Shown here: in pieces, positions 52,977 to 64,000 of the stretch
Position numbering within the stretch: position 1 is the stretch's first letter
Layout: each line of letters begins with the position of its first letter
Origin: Clusia tigrina
Taxonomy: Eukaryota > Arthropoda > Insecta > Diptera > Clusiidae
DNA length: 64,000 bases
Direction: 5' to 3'
Assembly (NCBI GenBank): GCA_920105625.2
Contig: OV050030.1
Location: 320,344,368 to 320,408,367 of the forward strand
The notes under the pieces: generated by a model
Database searches by the model: none
What the model was told of the DNA's origin: nothing
What the model saw: only the letters and a program-made list of their open reading frames with translations
Program-made: the position numbers and the translations under genes

Positions 52977-54511
52977 GTAAGTTATTTATTATATATTATT
53001 AGTGTTATGGAAATTTAAAAATACATTTTTTTCTTGCTAATTATATTTCATATTAGATAATATGTAATTTATTTGTTCCTCTATTCGTAGTTATACACAT
53101 TTGTCTCCTAAACTTAAAACCATACATAATTCAAAAACTTATTTAATTATTTTTGAAGAATGTAAAAAGTTCATTTTGATTTGCAATCATGAAATATCAT
53201 GAGTTTATATGAGTCTCAGCAAAGACCTGGTGACAACCCATGAATTTCCTGGTCTGTCTAGCGTATGTGGATGTCTCACCGATAGCTGGTTAAAACCCGG
53301 GAAATCTCGGTATACTGTCTGAGTTGTCTAATAAGTTTTACGTAGAAAATTATTTATGGTTCTGATGCCGTGGAAAAGAAGTTGTGGGCGCTACCGATGT
53401 GTTCGCGGGTAGAGCCTGTTTGGTGAGGATGTCATGAAGAGCAAAGCAGTTCATACGATCGGGAGATGAGAGCTGTTGCTGTTCTCTTTGCTGTCGACAG
53501 AGAAGAGCGTAGTTCTGGCACTCTCCGCAGCAAGTTTATTAAGCCCAATGTCTTGTAACTATCTGTCAACTCCGCATGTTCTGGTCATGTGTTTTGTTCA
53601 CTTGGACGAAACCTCTCTAATATGGTGTACTACGCATTTTGTATTTGCAGATAATTGTGTATGGTCAAACTATTTCTGTATAACCACCGTATAATTGGTG
53701 TTTGTGCAATTAGTCTACTACATCTTTGGCGGTTATTGCAATTACCATGCTTTTGTTTTGTGCTTATGTCGCCAGCGCTAGTGTACCCTTTGTCTTGTAC
53801 TTTCGTTTCCTTGAGATTATTTGTTGGTGCACTTTAATCTTAACGTTCGTCTTTTTGGGCTATTAAAGTTTTTGGTGATGTTTAGACTTTCTATACTTCC
53901 ATCTATTATTGCAATTTTTTATATTGCTAACTCATTCGGATTTGGGTTGATATTTTTGTTTTTAATATGGTATTGTATTTTAAAATAATACGAATTAATT
54001 TATTTCACACCTAATTGTTTGGGAAGTTCTATAAGAGTTCTTGCACATTAAATTTCTTCTGCAACTGTGCGATGTTAAATGCCTGTATATGCATGAAAAA
54101 ATCACCGATGACATAGAATATGTTTGCTATCCACACCACAGATTAGCTCAATCACTGGATCCGCGGGGCAACTCCAAAGAAAACTAAACTTTGCGTGTGC
54201 TCCAAAATTATATTTATTTAATCTTAACAAATTCAAGTTGATTATGATTCAAATCTTATAAGAAAGGGAATATTCAATGAAAAATGCGCAATAGGATGTT
54301 GCGACATGTCCGTTCCGTTCAAAGTCAAATCACAGAGAGACCCCACTCAATCTAAACTACAAACAAAAAGCATGTTAATGAGAATAACTTAAATTTAATT
54401 TGGGAAAACAGGGGACAGCTATGCTGTTGAGAAACTGGTCGGCCGTCAATCGTTGTTGGCCACAGTGGAACACATTGCAGTTTCTGGCGTGCTTAAAATT
54501 TAGCCGCAACA

Positions 54512-55744
54512 TATTCTCCCCCTCGATGATAGGCCGCTATTATAATTGATGGTTTCGTTGCAGCGCTAAAGAAGGGAAAGGGACATTGATATGAAGTAAC
54601 TACTCGTCCTCACTGCGGTGCTCATTCTCAGGAATTGGCAACAAACAGAATTTATAATCGCGATAGATATTGCCCCCTCCATTGCCGCCAGAATTGATTG
54701 CAAACGATCACCTAGACTAGCTTTGATCATTTCGGGGGTAGGTTGGGCTAACAGGGCATTACGAAGCAGAATGTGCCATGGCTTTAATACTGTGAAATCT
54801 ACGGGGTCATCAGATAAGGGAGGCAAAGTTTCAAACATGATTGGATTTGTACAAGAGCAATGTTAAGTTAAGTGTTTAGATGTTGGAACCTGTTCGCCAA
54901 TGGTTCGCCTTAAATGATATTTCATTGACTTGACACTTATCTTCCACAATCCAAAGTGAGGCGTTGAAGGAGGAGTTAACTGCCAGTCAATGTACTAGGA
55001 AAGGGTTTGATTCCGTTTTTAATGTTTATGTTTTATAAGCCGTCTCTGCGATGCTTTTTTCTGTTTGCTCCATTGAAATTGGTCCCGCAATCGCTAAATA
55101 TTTCGCAGCATATGCCTCTTCTTCCAATAAAACACTGTCGAACGTCGATAAATGCATTGGAAGTCAAATCACCAACAGGTTCGAGGTGTACAGCGTTGTA
55201 TCCTTTATTAGCTATCCGTCCACGAACCTTGGTGGTACTATTATGGTCGGTCCTGCGTAGTCCACTTCAACGGAACTGAATGCGAGTGACGGTCGTACTC
55301 GTCCAGCTGGCAAATTGTCCATGAGATTCTCTTGTATTTTCGGTTTTTTTTTTTAGCAAACGATGCATTTATGTATCGCGAATCGCACTACATTTCTACC
55401 ATTTATAATTCAGAACTGTTTTCGGGCGCCATGTAAAGTGCTCTTATGGCTGTATGACCAAATTCGTGAAATGGTGTTCCATAGATACTTTACCAGGGTA
55501 CTTTTTACCAAGTGGTAATAACGAATGTCGCAGCCTACCGGCAAGACGTAGGATTTTGGCTGTATTTTAAAAAAGATGTAGAAGGATGCAAGAGAGTTCT
55601 TTTCTGGCAGAACCTCCGACAATGCTTTATATTCCATAGGAAACGTGTCTTGTTGAACCATAGATACAATACTTAACATGCTGTCATTTAATTTAACTGA
55701 ATGTAGTCTTGATACACGTCATTGAGTCGGATTTTGACAATTCC
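54512..55744 (-). pseudogene. BEL/Pao 3' half, unit 2
   Basis: Copy of the unit 1 fragment, almost unchanged. Confidence 0.72.
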
Positions 55745-55793
55745 ATAGAAAACGCAGACAGTATGCTATAATGTATGCTATAAATTTTTCAAA

Positions 55794-58700
55794 AGTCAAC
55801 AGAGACGGTCAGTCAGAAATTTTACCAAATCGCGAGTTAAAATTTCCTTCAAACCAATCGAATCTTCTACAATAGTGCAAAAGTGTAGTGATCGGTGAGA
55901 ACCTAGTTCACGATTACAAGCTGGGACACATAATTTAAATATATTTTTAACAATAATTAGAAAACAAAAATACACAATTGAAATACAAACAACAAAAAAC
56001 AACAACATAACTAAAATGAGTGTCTCTGACACTCACAAGCAAAAAACAGTAACAAATAGAAATGCATATTTCTCATTTGTGTCCACACAGGGTAACGGCG
56101 GCAATTTGCCAGTCAAAGCAGCAGAGAGCAGAGCCAGGTCCTGCTCTCCCGCTCTCCTAAACGACACCACTACGAATGCTTCACTACCTTGGAGTTTCCA
56201 ATGCGCGACACCCTCTACTATTATGGAACATTATCCACCAAACACAACATTAGGAAGAACAACAACAACACAAAGCGCTTGTACTGTAACCATAGCCGCG
56301 ACAGCGACAAGTAGAATGCAAAATTCGAGCGCAATGATCATGTCTACTGACACAACAACACCAATTACAACAGCACAATTAACACGCAAGTACAAAACTT
56401 AAATAATAGAAACACTAACAAAACTTCAGCGGAGAGTAGCCGAAAGCGAAACCGCGAAAAGCAATCGCCAAACAAATTAACGGACCAAAATAGCAACAAC
56501 AAAAGACAGAAAAACAAACCACTGAGCGCGACACAAGCAACACTAAAAGAATATTGGCTGAGTAAGTCTACCGCTCCAAATACACCAAACAGGTTCGAAC
56601 TACTAACACAAAATGACAGAACTGATGAACAAAATAACAGTGGGACAAAAACAAATTCAACCATACAGAAACAAATAACAAAGCATCCTCAAAAACCACC
56701 ACCCATATATATACAAAACGTAGAAAATATTAATGCACTAACTAAAGCTCTAAATCAGCTACCAAATACAAATTACGAGATGAAAGCTCTGAACAAAAAC
56801 GAAGTCAAAATACAGCCGACTGAATCTGTGCATTAAACAAGCATAATAAAATTGCTTAAGGAAAAAGAAACCAAATATTATACATTACAATCGATATTAT
56901 GCTAATATCTGAAACGCATACTACTGATAGAAGCTATAATGACATACCAAACTATAACATTTATTATACACATCATCCTGACATTGGAGCCCACGGAGGG
57001 ACAGCAATTATCATAAAAAAATCTTTTAGGTGCCTAGAACTAGAAGGATATAAATCACATCATCATATCCAAGCAACCTCAATAGAGATAAGTGACTTGA
57101 GAGGGCCAATTACTGTGTCAGCTGTATACTGTCCACCCAAACATAACAACACAAAGGCTCAATACATAGACTATTTAAAATCATTGGGTAGTCGTTAAAT
57201 AAGCTGGAGGAGACTATAATGCAAAAAACTCCATATGGGGCTCAAGACTGACAAACGTGAAAGGTCGCCAACTACTAGACGCTATAAAAGAGAATAAAAG
57301 TCGCTTTATTAGCACGGGAGAACCAACTTATTGGCCAACAGACAACAAAAAATTACCTGATTTAATTGATTTCTGTGTTACAAAAAACATATTGCACGAC
57401 CACTTAACAATAAAAACATGTCTAGATTTATCATCAGACCATTCTCCAATTCTATTGACCCTTCAAAGCACACCGGATACAAAAATAGCTGCTGGCTTAT
57501 ATAACTACAAAACCGACTGGAACAAATTTCGCCAATTAATGGAAAATGACATGACAACAAACATTTCATTGAAATCTGATAAGGAACTTGACACAGCAAT
57601 AGCATACCTAAATGACAACATCGTCAAAGCAGCAACTCAATCAACCCCAATTCTAAGCCCATCCCAAATTACTACTGTCCCAGCTCACATTAAGCATAAA
57701 ATAAGACAAAAAAGGAAACTCAGGAAAAGATGGCAAAGCACTAGACACCCAGACGACAAAGCAAAATTCAACAAAGCGGCAAATGAATTGAAGATAATAT
57801 TGAAACAATTTGAGGAGAAACAGTTTGAAAGTTACGTAAAGAACTTAGGAACGACAACATCAACGAACTACTCATTATGGAGGGCAACCAAAAAACTAAA
57901 CAGTGCAATACCACATAAACCCCCCATAAAAACACTGGATAATACTTGGGCAAAAACGAATAAACACAAAGCAAATACTATTGCAAAACATTTTGAAACG
58001 GTATTCAGAATCGACATGGACAATCAAATTACCGAGATTACCAATACCGAAAGTACCCGAAACACTGCAATAAAAATGACAACGATATCAGAAATCAAGA
58101 ATCAAATCAAGAATTTAAAAAACAAAAAGGCACCTGGATATGATCTTATTAACGGAAAAATACTGAAAGAACTACCTGACATAACAATAGTCTATATTAG
58201 AAATGTATTTAATGCTATAATAAGGCTTAACTATTTTCCAATCTTGTGGAAGGTAGCACAAATAACAGCTATCCCAAAGCCAAATAAGGACGCAACAAGA
58301 ACCAGTTCATATCGACCTATCAGTCTCTTGCCAACTCTTTCAAAGATATTTGAAAAAATATTATTTGACAGAATTGAGCCTATCTTGATACAACAAAAAG
58401 CTTTGCCATGCCATCAATTCGGCTTTAGACGAAACCACTCAACTGTGCAACAAGTTCATAGAGTTGTGAACAAAATCATGGATGATATTGACAAAAAGGA
58501 GTACTGCGTGGCTGTATTCCTGGACATTGCGAAAGCGTTTGACAGAGTGTGGCACAAAGGACTTCTGAATAAACTAAATAATATTCTACCTTTAAACTAT
58601 TATTACTTGCTAAGCAGTTATATCACCAACAGATACTTTTACATTAAATATGACGATGAATGCTCTGATATCATAACAATGACAGCGGGAGTGCCTCAAG

Positions 58701-58970
58701 GCAGTGTGCTGGGTCCACTCCTATACCTAATATACACTGCAGACATTCCAACCCCAAAGACACAAGGAACCATGATAGCAACATTCGCGGATGACACGGT
58801 CCTCTTAGCATCCAATCAAGACGAAAAAGCGGCGACAGACATACTTCAACAAATAATAAAAAATATAGTCTCGTGGTTCGAGAAATGGGGAATAGAAGTT
58901 AACAAAGAGAAAACTGTCCAAGTAATATATACGAATAGAAACTCTGCTAAACACCCACTCACAATAAAAT
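55794..58970 (+). mobile_element. Jockey-type LINE, unit 2
   Basis: As unit 1. ORF1 56016-56834 carries the same one-base loss. ORF2 lacks the extra base of unit 1, so it stays open over 571 codons. Confidence 0.82.
56016..56834 (+). pseudogene. LINE ORF1, unit 2
   Basis: Identical lesion to unit 1: frameshift at about 56385 after 128 codons. Confidence 0.75.
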
Positions 58971-58972
58971 AA
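56899..58972 (+). pseudogene. LINE ORF2 (EN-RT), unit 2, longest open frame of the window
   Basis: Endonuclease N-terminus open at 56899-57198, then a break of frame, then one frame to 58972 with 571 codons. Residue order in it: endonuclease end with SDHSPILLTL at about 60, linker, RT palm with FLDIAKAFDRVWH at about 420 and FADD at 58784-58795. It lacks thumb and C-terminal parts, so it is not a full polymerase. Intact catalytic residues but truncated. Confidence 0.82.
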
Positions 58973-59229
58973 CTCGAATTAAACAACTTCGTCTAACTCG
59001 TGATGACTTCGATATAATCAAAATAATTGGTCGCGGAGCCTTTGGTGAAGTTTGTGTGGTCCGCATGATTACGACACAGAAGATATTTACCATGAAAATT
59101 TTAAACAAGTGGGAAATGCTAAAGCGCGCAGAAACAGCCTGCTTCAGAGAGGAACGCGACGTGTTGGTTTTTGGTGACAGGCAATGGATAACTAATCTTC
59201 ATTATGCGTTCCAAGACGATACAAATCTG
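58971..59229 (+). pseudogene. gek: Kinase exon fragment, unit 3
   Basis: Same as unit 2, including the FTMKIL change and missing acceptor. Donor at 59230. Confidence 0.78.
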
Positions 59230-60764
59230 GTAAGTTATTTATTATATATTATTAGTGTTATGGAAATTTAAAAATACATTTTTTTCTTGCTAATTATATT
59301 TCATATTAGATAATATGTAATTTATTTGTTCCTCTATTCGTAGTTATACACATTTGTCTCCTAAACTTAAAACCATACATAATTCAAAAACTTATTTAAT
59401 TATTTTTGAAGAATGTAAAAAGTTCATTTTGATTTGCAATCATGAAATATCATGAGTTTATATGAGTCTCAGCAAAGACCTGATGACAACCCATGAATTT
59501 CCTGGTCTGTCTAGCGTATGTGGATGTCTCACCGATAGCTGGTTAAAACCCGGGAAATCTCGGTATTCTGTCTGAGTTGTCTAATAAGTTTTACGTAGAA
59601 AATTATTTATGGTTCTGATGCCGTGGAAAAGAAGTTGTGGGCGCTACCGATGTGTTCGCGGGTAGAGCCTGTTTGGTGAGGATGTCATGAAGAGCAAAGC
59701 AGTTCATACGATCGGGAGATGAGAGCTGTTGCTGTTCTCTTTGCTGTCGACAGAGGAGAGCGTAGTTCTGGCACTCTCCGCAGCAAGTTTATTAAGCCCA
59801 ATGTCTTGTAACTATCTGTCAACTCCGCATGTTCTGGTCATGTGTTTTGTTCACTTGGACGAAACCTCTCTAATATGGTGTAATACGCATTTTGTATTTG
59901 CAGATAATTGTGTATGGCCAAACTATTTCTGTATAACCACCGTATAATTGGTTTTTGTGCAATTAGTCTACTACATCTTTGGCGGTTATTGCAATTACCA
60001 TGCTTTTGTTTTGTGCTTATGTCGCCAGCGCTAGTGTACCCTTTGTCTTGTATTTTCGTTTCCTTGAGATTATTTGTTGGTGCACTTTAATCTTAACGTT
60101 CGTCTTTTTGGGCTATTATAGTTTTTGGTGATGTTTAGACTTTCTATACTTCCATCTATTATTGCAATTTTTTATATTGCTAACTCATTCGGATTTGGGT
60201 TGATATTTTTGTTTTTAATATGGTATTGTATTTTAAAATAATACGAATTAATTTATTTCACACCTAATTGTTTGGGAAGTTCTATAAGAGTTCTTGCACA
60301 TTAAATTTCTTCTGCAACTGTGCGATGTTAAATGCCTGTATATGCATGAAAAAATCACCGATGACATAGAATATGTTTGCTATCCACACCACAGATTAGC
60401 TCAATCACTGGATCCGCGGGGCAACTCCAAAGAAAACTAAACTTTGCGTGTGCTCCAAAATTATATTTATTTAATCTTAACAAATTCAAGTTGATTATGA
60501 TTCAAATCTTATAAGAAAGGGAATATTCAATGAAAAATGCGCAATAGGATGTTGCGACATGTCCGTTCCGTTCAAAGTCAAATCACAGAGAGACCCCACT
60601 CAATCTAAACTACAAACAAAAAGCATGTTAATGAGAATAACTTAAATTTAATTTGGGAAAACAGGGGACAGCTATGCTGTTGAGAAACTGGTCGGCCGTC
60701 AATCGTTGTTGGCCACAGTGGAACACATTGCAGTTTCTGGCGTGCTTAAAATTTAGCGGCAACA

Positions 60765-62003
60765 TATTCTCCCCCTCGATGATAGGCCGCTATTATAATT
60801 GATGGTTTCGTTGCAGCGCTAAAGAAGGGAAAGGGACATTGATATGAAGTAACTACTCGTCCTCACTGCGGTGCTCATTGTCAGGAATTGGCAACAAACA
60901 GAATTTATAATCGCGATAGATATTGCCCCCTCCATTGCCGCCAGAATTGATTGCAAACGATCACCTAGACTAGCTTTGATCATTTCGGGGGTAGGTTTGG
61001 GCTAACAGGGCATTACGAAGCAGAATGTGCCATAGCTTTAATACTGTGAAATCTACGGGGTCATCAGATAAGGAAGACAAAGTTTCAAACATGATTGGAT
61101 TTGTACAAGAGCAATGTTAAGTTAAGTGTTTAGATGTTGGAACCTGTTCGCCAATGGTTCGCTTTAAATGATATTTCATTGACTTGACACTTATCTTCCA
61201 CAATCCAAAGTGAGGCGTTGAAGGAGGAGTTAACTGCCAGTCAATGTACTAGGAAAGGGTTTGATTCCGTTTTTAATGTTTATGTTTTATAAGCCGTCTC
61301 TGCGATGATTTTTTTCTGTTTGCTCCATTGAAATTGGTCCCGCAATCGCTAAATATTTCGCAGCATATGCCTCTTCTTCCAATAAAACACTGTCGAACGT
61401 CGATAAATGCATTGGAAGTCAAATCACCAACAGGTTCGAGGTGTACAGCATTGTATCCTTTATTAGCTATCCGTCCACGAACCTTGGTGGTACTATTATG
61501 GACGGTCCTGCGTAGTCCACTTCAACGGAACTGAATGCGAGTGACGGTCGTACTCGTCCAGCTGGCAAATTGTCCATGAGATTCTCTTGTATTTTCGGTT
61601 TTTTTTTTTTTTTAGCAAACGATGCATTTATGTATCGCGAATCGCACTACATTTCTACCATTTATAATTCAGAACTGTTTTCGGGCGCCATGTAAAGTGC
61701 TCTTATGGCTGTATGACCAAATTCATGAAATGGTGTTCCATAGATAATTTACCAGGGTACTTTTTACCAAGTGGTAATAACGAATGTCGCAGCCTACCGC
61801 CAAGACGTAGGATTTTGGCTGTATTTTAAAAAAGATGTAGAAGGATGCAAGAGAGTTCTTTTCTGGCAGAACCTCCGACAATGATTTATATTCCATAGGA
61901 AACGTGTCTTGTTGAACCATAGATACAATACTTAACATGCTGTCATTTAATTTAACTGAAAGTAGTCTTGATACACGTCATTGAGTCGGATTTTGACAAT
62001 TCC
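60765..62003 (-). pseudogene. BEL/Pao 3' half, unit 3
   Basis: Copy of the unit 1 fragment with private differences. One inserted base near 60996 breaks the integrase tail that stays open in the other units. Confidence 0.7.
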
Positions 62004-62274
62004 ATAGAAAACGCAGACAGTATGCTATAATGTATGCTATAAATTTTTCAAAAGTCAACAGAGACGGTCAGTCAGAAATTTTACCAAATCGCGAGTTAAA
62101 ATTTCCTTCAAACCAATCGAATCTTCTACAATAGTGCAAAAGTGTAGTGATCGGTGAGAACCTAGTTCACGATTACTAGCTGGGACACATAATTTAAATA
62201 TATTTTTAACAATAATTAGAAAACAAAAATACACAATTGAAATACAAACCACAAAAAACAACAACATAACTAAA

Positions 62275-63096
62275 ATGAGTGTCTCTGACACTCACCAGCA
62301 AAAAACAGTAACAAATAGAAATGCATATTTCTCATTTGTGTCCACACAGGGTAACGGCGGCAATTTGCCAGTCAAAGCAGCAGAGAGCAGAGCCAGGTCC
62401 TGCTCTCCCGCTCTCCTAAATGACACCACTACGAATGCTTCACTACCTTGGAGTGTCCAATGCGCGACACCCTCTACTATTATGGAACATTATCCACCAA
62501 ACACAACATTAGGAAGAACAACAACAACACAAAGCGCTTGTACTGTAACCATAGCCGCGACAGCGACAAGTAGAATGCAAAATTCGAGCGCAATGATCAT
62601 GTCTACTGACACAACAACACCAATTACAACAGCAACAATTAACACGCAAGTACAAAACTTAAATAATAGAAACACTAACAAAACTTCAGCGGAGAGTAGC
62701 CGAAAGCGAAACCGCGAAAAGCAATCGCCAAACAAATTAACGGACCAAAATAGCAACAACAAAAGACAGAAAAACAAACCACTGAGCGCGACACAAGCAA
62801 CACTAAAAGAATATTGGCTGAGTAAGTCTACCGCTCCAAATACACCAAACAGGTTCGAACTACTAACACAAAATGACAGAACTGATGAACAAAATAACAG
62901 TGGGACAAAAACAAATTCAACCATACAGAAACAAATAACAAAGCATCCTCAAAAACCACCACCCATATATATACAAAACGTAGAAAATATTAATGCACTA
63001 ACTAAAGCTCTAAATCAGCTACCAAATACAAATTACGAGATGAAAGCTCTGAACAAAAACGAAGTCAAAATACAGCCGACTGAATCTGTGCATTAA
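62275..63096 (+). pseudogene. LINE ORF1, unit 3, unbroken frame of 273 codons
   Basis: Open from ATG 62275 to the TAA at 63094. It keeps the base that units 1 and 2 lost (TTACAACAGCAACAATT), so it is the ancestral state of the array. N-terminal Ser/Thr-rich part, central Lys/Arg/Asn-rich part (SRKRNREKQSPNKLT), then PPPIYIQNVENINALTKALN. The stop comes before the expected zinc knuckles; the same codons continue afterwards as TSIIKLLKEKETKYYTLQ. Confidence 0.75.
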
Positions 63097-63158
63097 ACAA
63101 GCATAATAAAATTGCTTAAGGAAAAAGAAACCAAATATTATACATTACAATCGATATT

Positions 63159-64000
63159 ATGCTAATATCTGAAACGCATACTACTGATAGAAGCTATAAT
63201 GACATACCAAACTATAACATTTATTATACACATCATCCTGACATTGGAGCCCACGGAGGGACAGCAATTATCATAAAAAAATCTATTAGGTGCCTAGAAC
63301 TAGAAGGATATAAATCACATCATCATATCCAAGCAACCTCAATAGAGATAAGTGACTTGAGATGGCCAATTACTGTGTCAGCTGTATACTGTCCACCCAA
63401 ACATAACAACACAAAGGCTCAATACATAGACTATTTAAAATCATTGGGTAGTCGTTAAATAAGCTGGAGGAGACTATAATGCAAAAAACTCCATATGGGG
63501 CTCAAGACTGACAAACGTGAAAGGTCGCCAACTACTAGACGCTATAAAAGAGAATAAAAGTCGCTTTATTAGCACGGGAGAACCAACTTATTGGCCAACA
63601 GACAACAAAAAATTACCTGATTTAATTGATTTCTGTGTTACAAAAAACATATTGCACGACCACTTAACAATAAAAACATGTCTAGATTTATCATCAGACC
63701 ATTCTCCAATTCTATTGACCCTTCAAAGCACACCGGATACAAAAATAGCTGCTGGCTTATATAACTACAAAACCGACTGGAACAAATTTCGCCAATTAAT
63801 GGAAAATGACATGACAACAAACATTTCATTGAAATCTGATAAGGAACTTGACACAGCAATAGCATACCTAAATGACAACATCGTCAAAGCAGCAACTCAA
63901 TCAACCCCAATTCTAAGCCCATCCCAAATTACTACTGTCCCAGCTCACATTAAGCATAAAATAAGACAAAAAAGGAAACTCAGGAAAAGATGGCAAAGCA
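63159..64000 (+). pseudogene. LINE ORF2 fragment, unit 3
   Basis: Endonuclease as in units 1 and 2, with IRCLE for FRCLE and RWPIT for RGPIT. Same break after LGSR. The window ends in the linker region. Confidence 0.78.

Larger units (their letters stand above)
52718..58970 (+). repeat. Tandem unit 2 (6253 bp)
   Basis: Begins at AACTCGAATT right behind LINE ORF2 of unit 1. Nearly identical to unit 1; the differences follow a mosaic pattern between units 1 and 3. Confidence 0.92.
58971..64000 (+). repeat. Tandem unit 3, cut by the window edge
   Basis: Same start point as unit 2. It has about five extra bases and several substitutions of its own. It runs off the window inside LINE ORF2. Confidence 0.92.
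62053..64000 (+). mobile_element. Jockey-type LINE, unit 3
   Basis: As unit 1 up to the window edge. Confidence 0.8.

Noticed and set aside
62490..62924. 144-codon minus-strand open frame, hydrophobic and membrane-like
   Set aside because: Antisense to LINE ORF1, rich in CAA/ACA codons that read as Leu/Val/Cys on the other strand. No independent support.
1..64000. tRNA, rRNA genes, CRISPR arrays or prokaryotic operons
   Set aside because: None recognised; the content is clearly eukaryotic transposon DNA, and the repeats present are LTRs, duplications or microsatellites.

Overview
The window is eukaryotic, transposon-saturated DNA of a fly, most likely Drosophila or a close relative. The grounds are jockey-type and LOA/R1-type LINEs, Ty3/gypsy and BEL/Pao LTR elements, 57-61 bp GT-AG introns, and an exon that reads as the kinase domain of the MRCK/Genghis Khan family. 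I see no intact host gene. Nearly every coding stretch is a broken transposon or a pseudogene, as expected of pericentric heterochromatin or a repeat-rich arm.

Layout. 1-15180 (-): head-to-tail array of one Ty3/gypsy element (here 'G'). Four partial or whole copies share three 470-bp LTRs (2303-2772, 7433-7902, 12199-12668). Each LTR has a TATA box with a strong heat-shock-element cluster just upstream. The last copy is fused inside its protease to a second gypsy element ('E', 15181-16640). 16674-17040 (+): integrase scrap. 18509-18856: unassigned AT-rich coiled-coil frame. 18895-19720 and 27854-28948: two decayed copies of an uncharacterised insect gene family ('X') with a conserved 61-bp intron. 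19870-20560 (-), 25729-26514 (-) and 23519-24315 (+): jockey-type LINE 3' ends, the last with a 14-bp target-site duplication. 21010-23367 (+): Mag-like gypsy element lacking its polymerase core. 26515-27850: remnant with a Myb/SANT-like domain and three copies of TTCGCCCGAA.

28951-29490 (-): LINE linker. 29669-32936 (+): jockey-type LINE with ORF1 and ORF2. 32937-38737 (+): BEL/Pao element interrupted by a 784-bp LINE (36889-37672, 11-bp target-site duplication). 40020-44340: an LOA/R1-type LINE (+) split by a similar LINE in the opposite orientation. 44341-46265 (+): second BEL/Pao fragment.

46452-64000 holds a tandem array with a period of about 6.25 kb (two full units and most of a third). 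Each unit carries the kinase exon, its donor site and following intron, the 3' half of a BEL element with its LTR (-), and an internally deleted jockey-type LINE (+). LINE ORF2 is cut off exactly where the next unit's exon begins. Shared variants make the middle unit look like a crossover product of the outer two.

These genes do not form a pathway. The window records nested insertion, LTR-LTR recombination and unequal crossover. The most informative items are the heat-shock elements in the G LTR, the amplified gek-like exon, family X, and the in-frame protease fusion. Family assignments are from memory of motifs and were not checked by any search.
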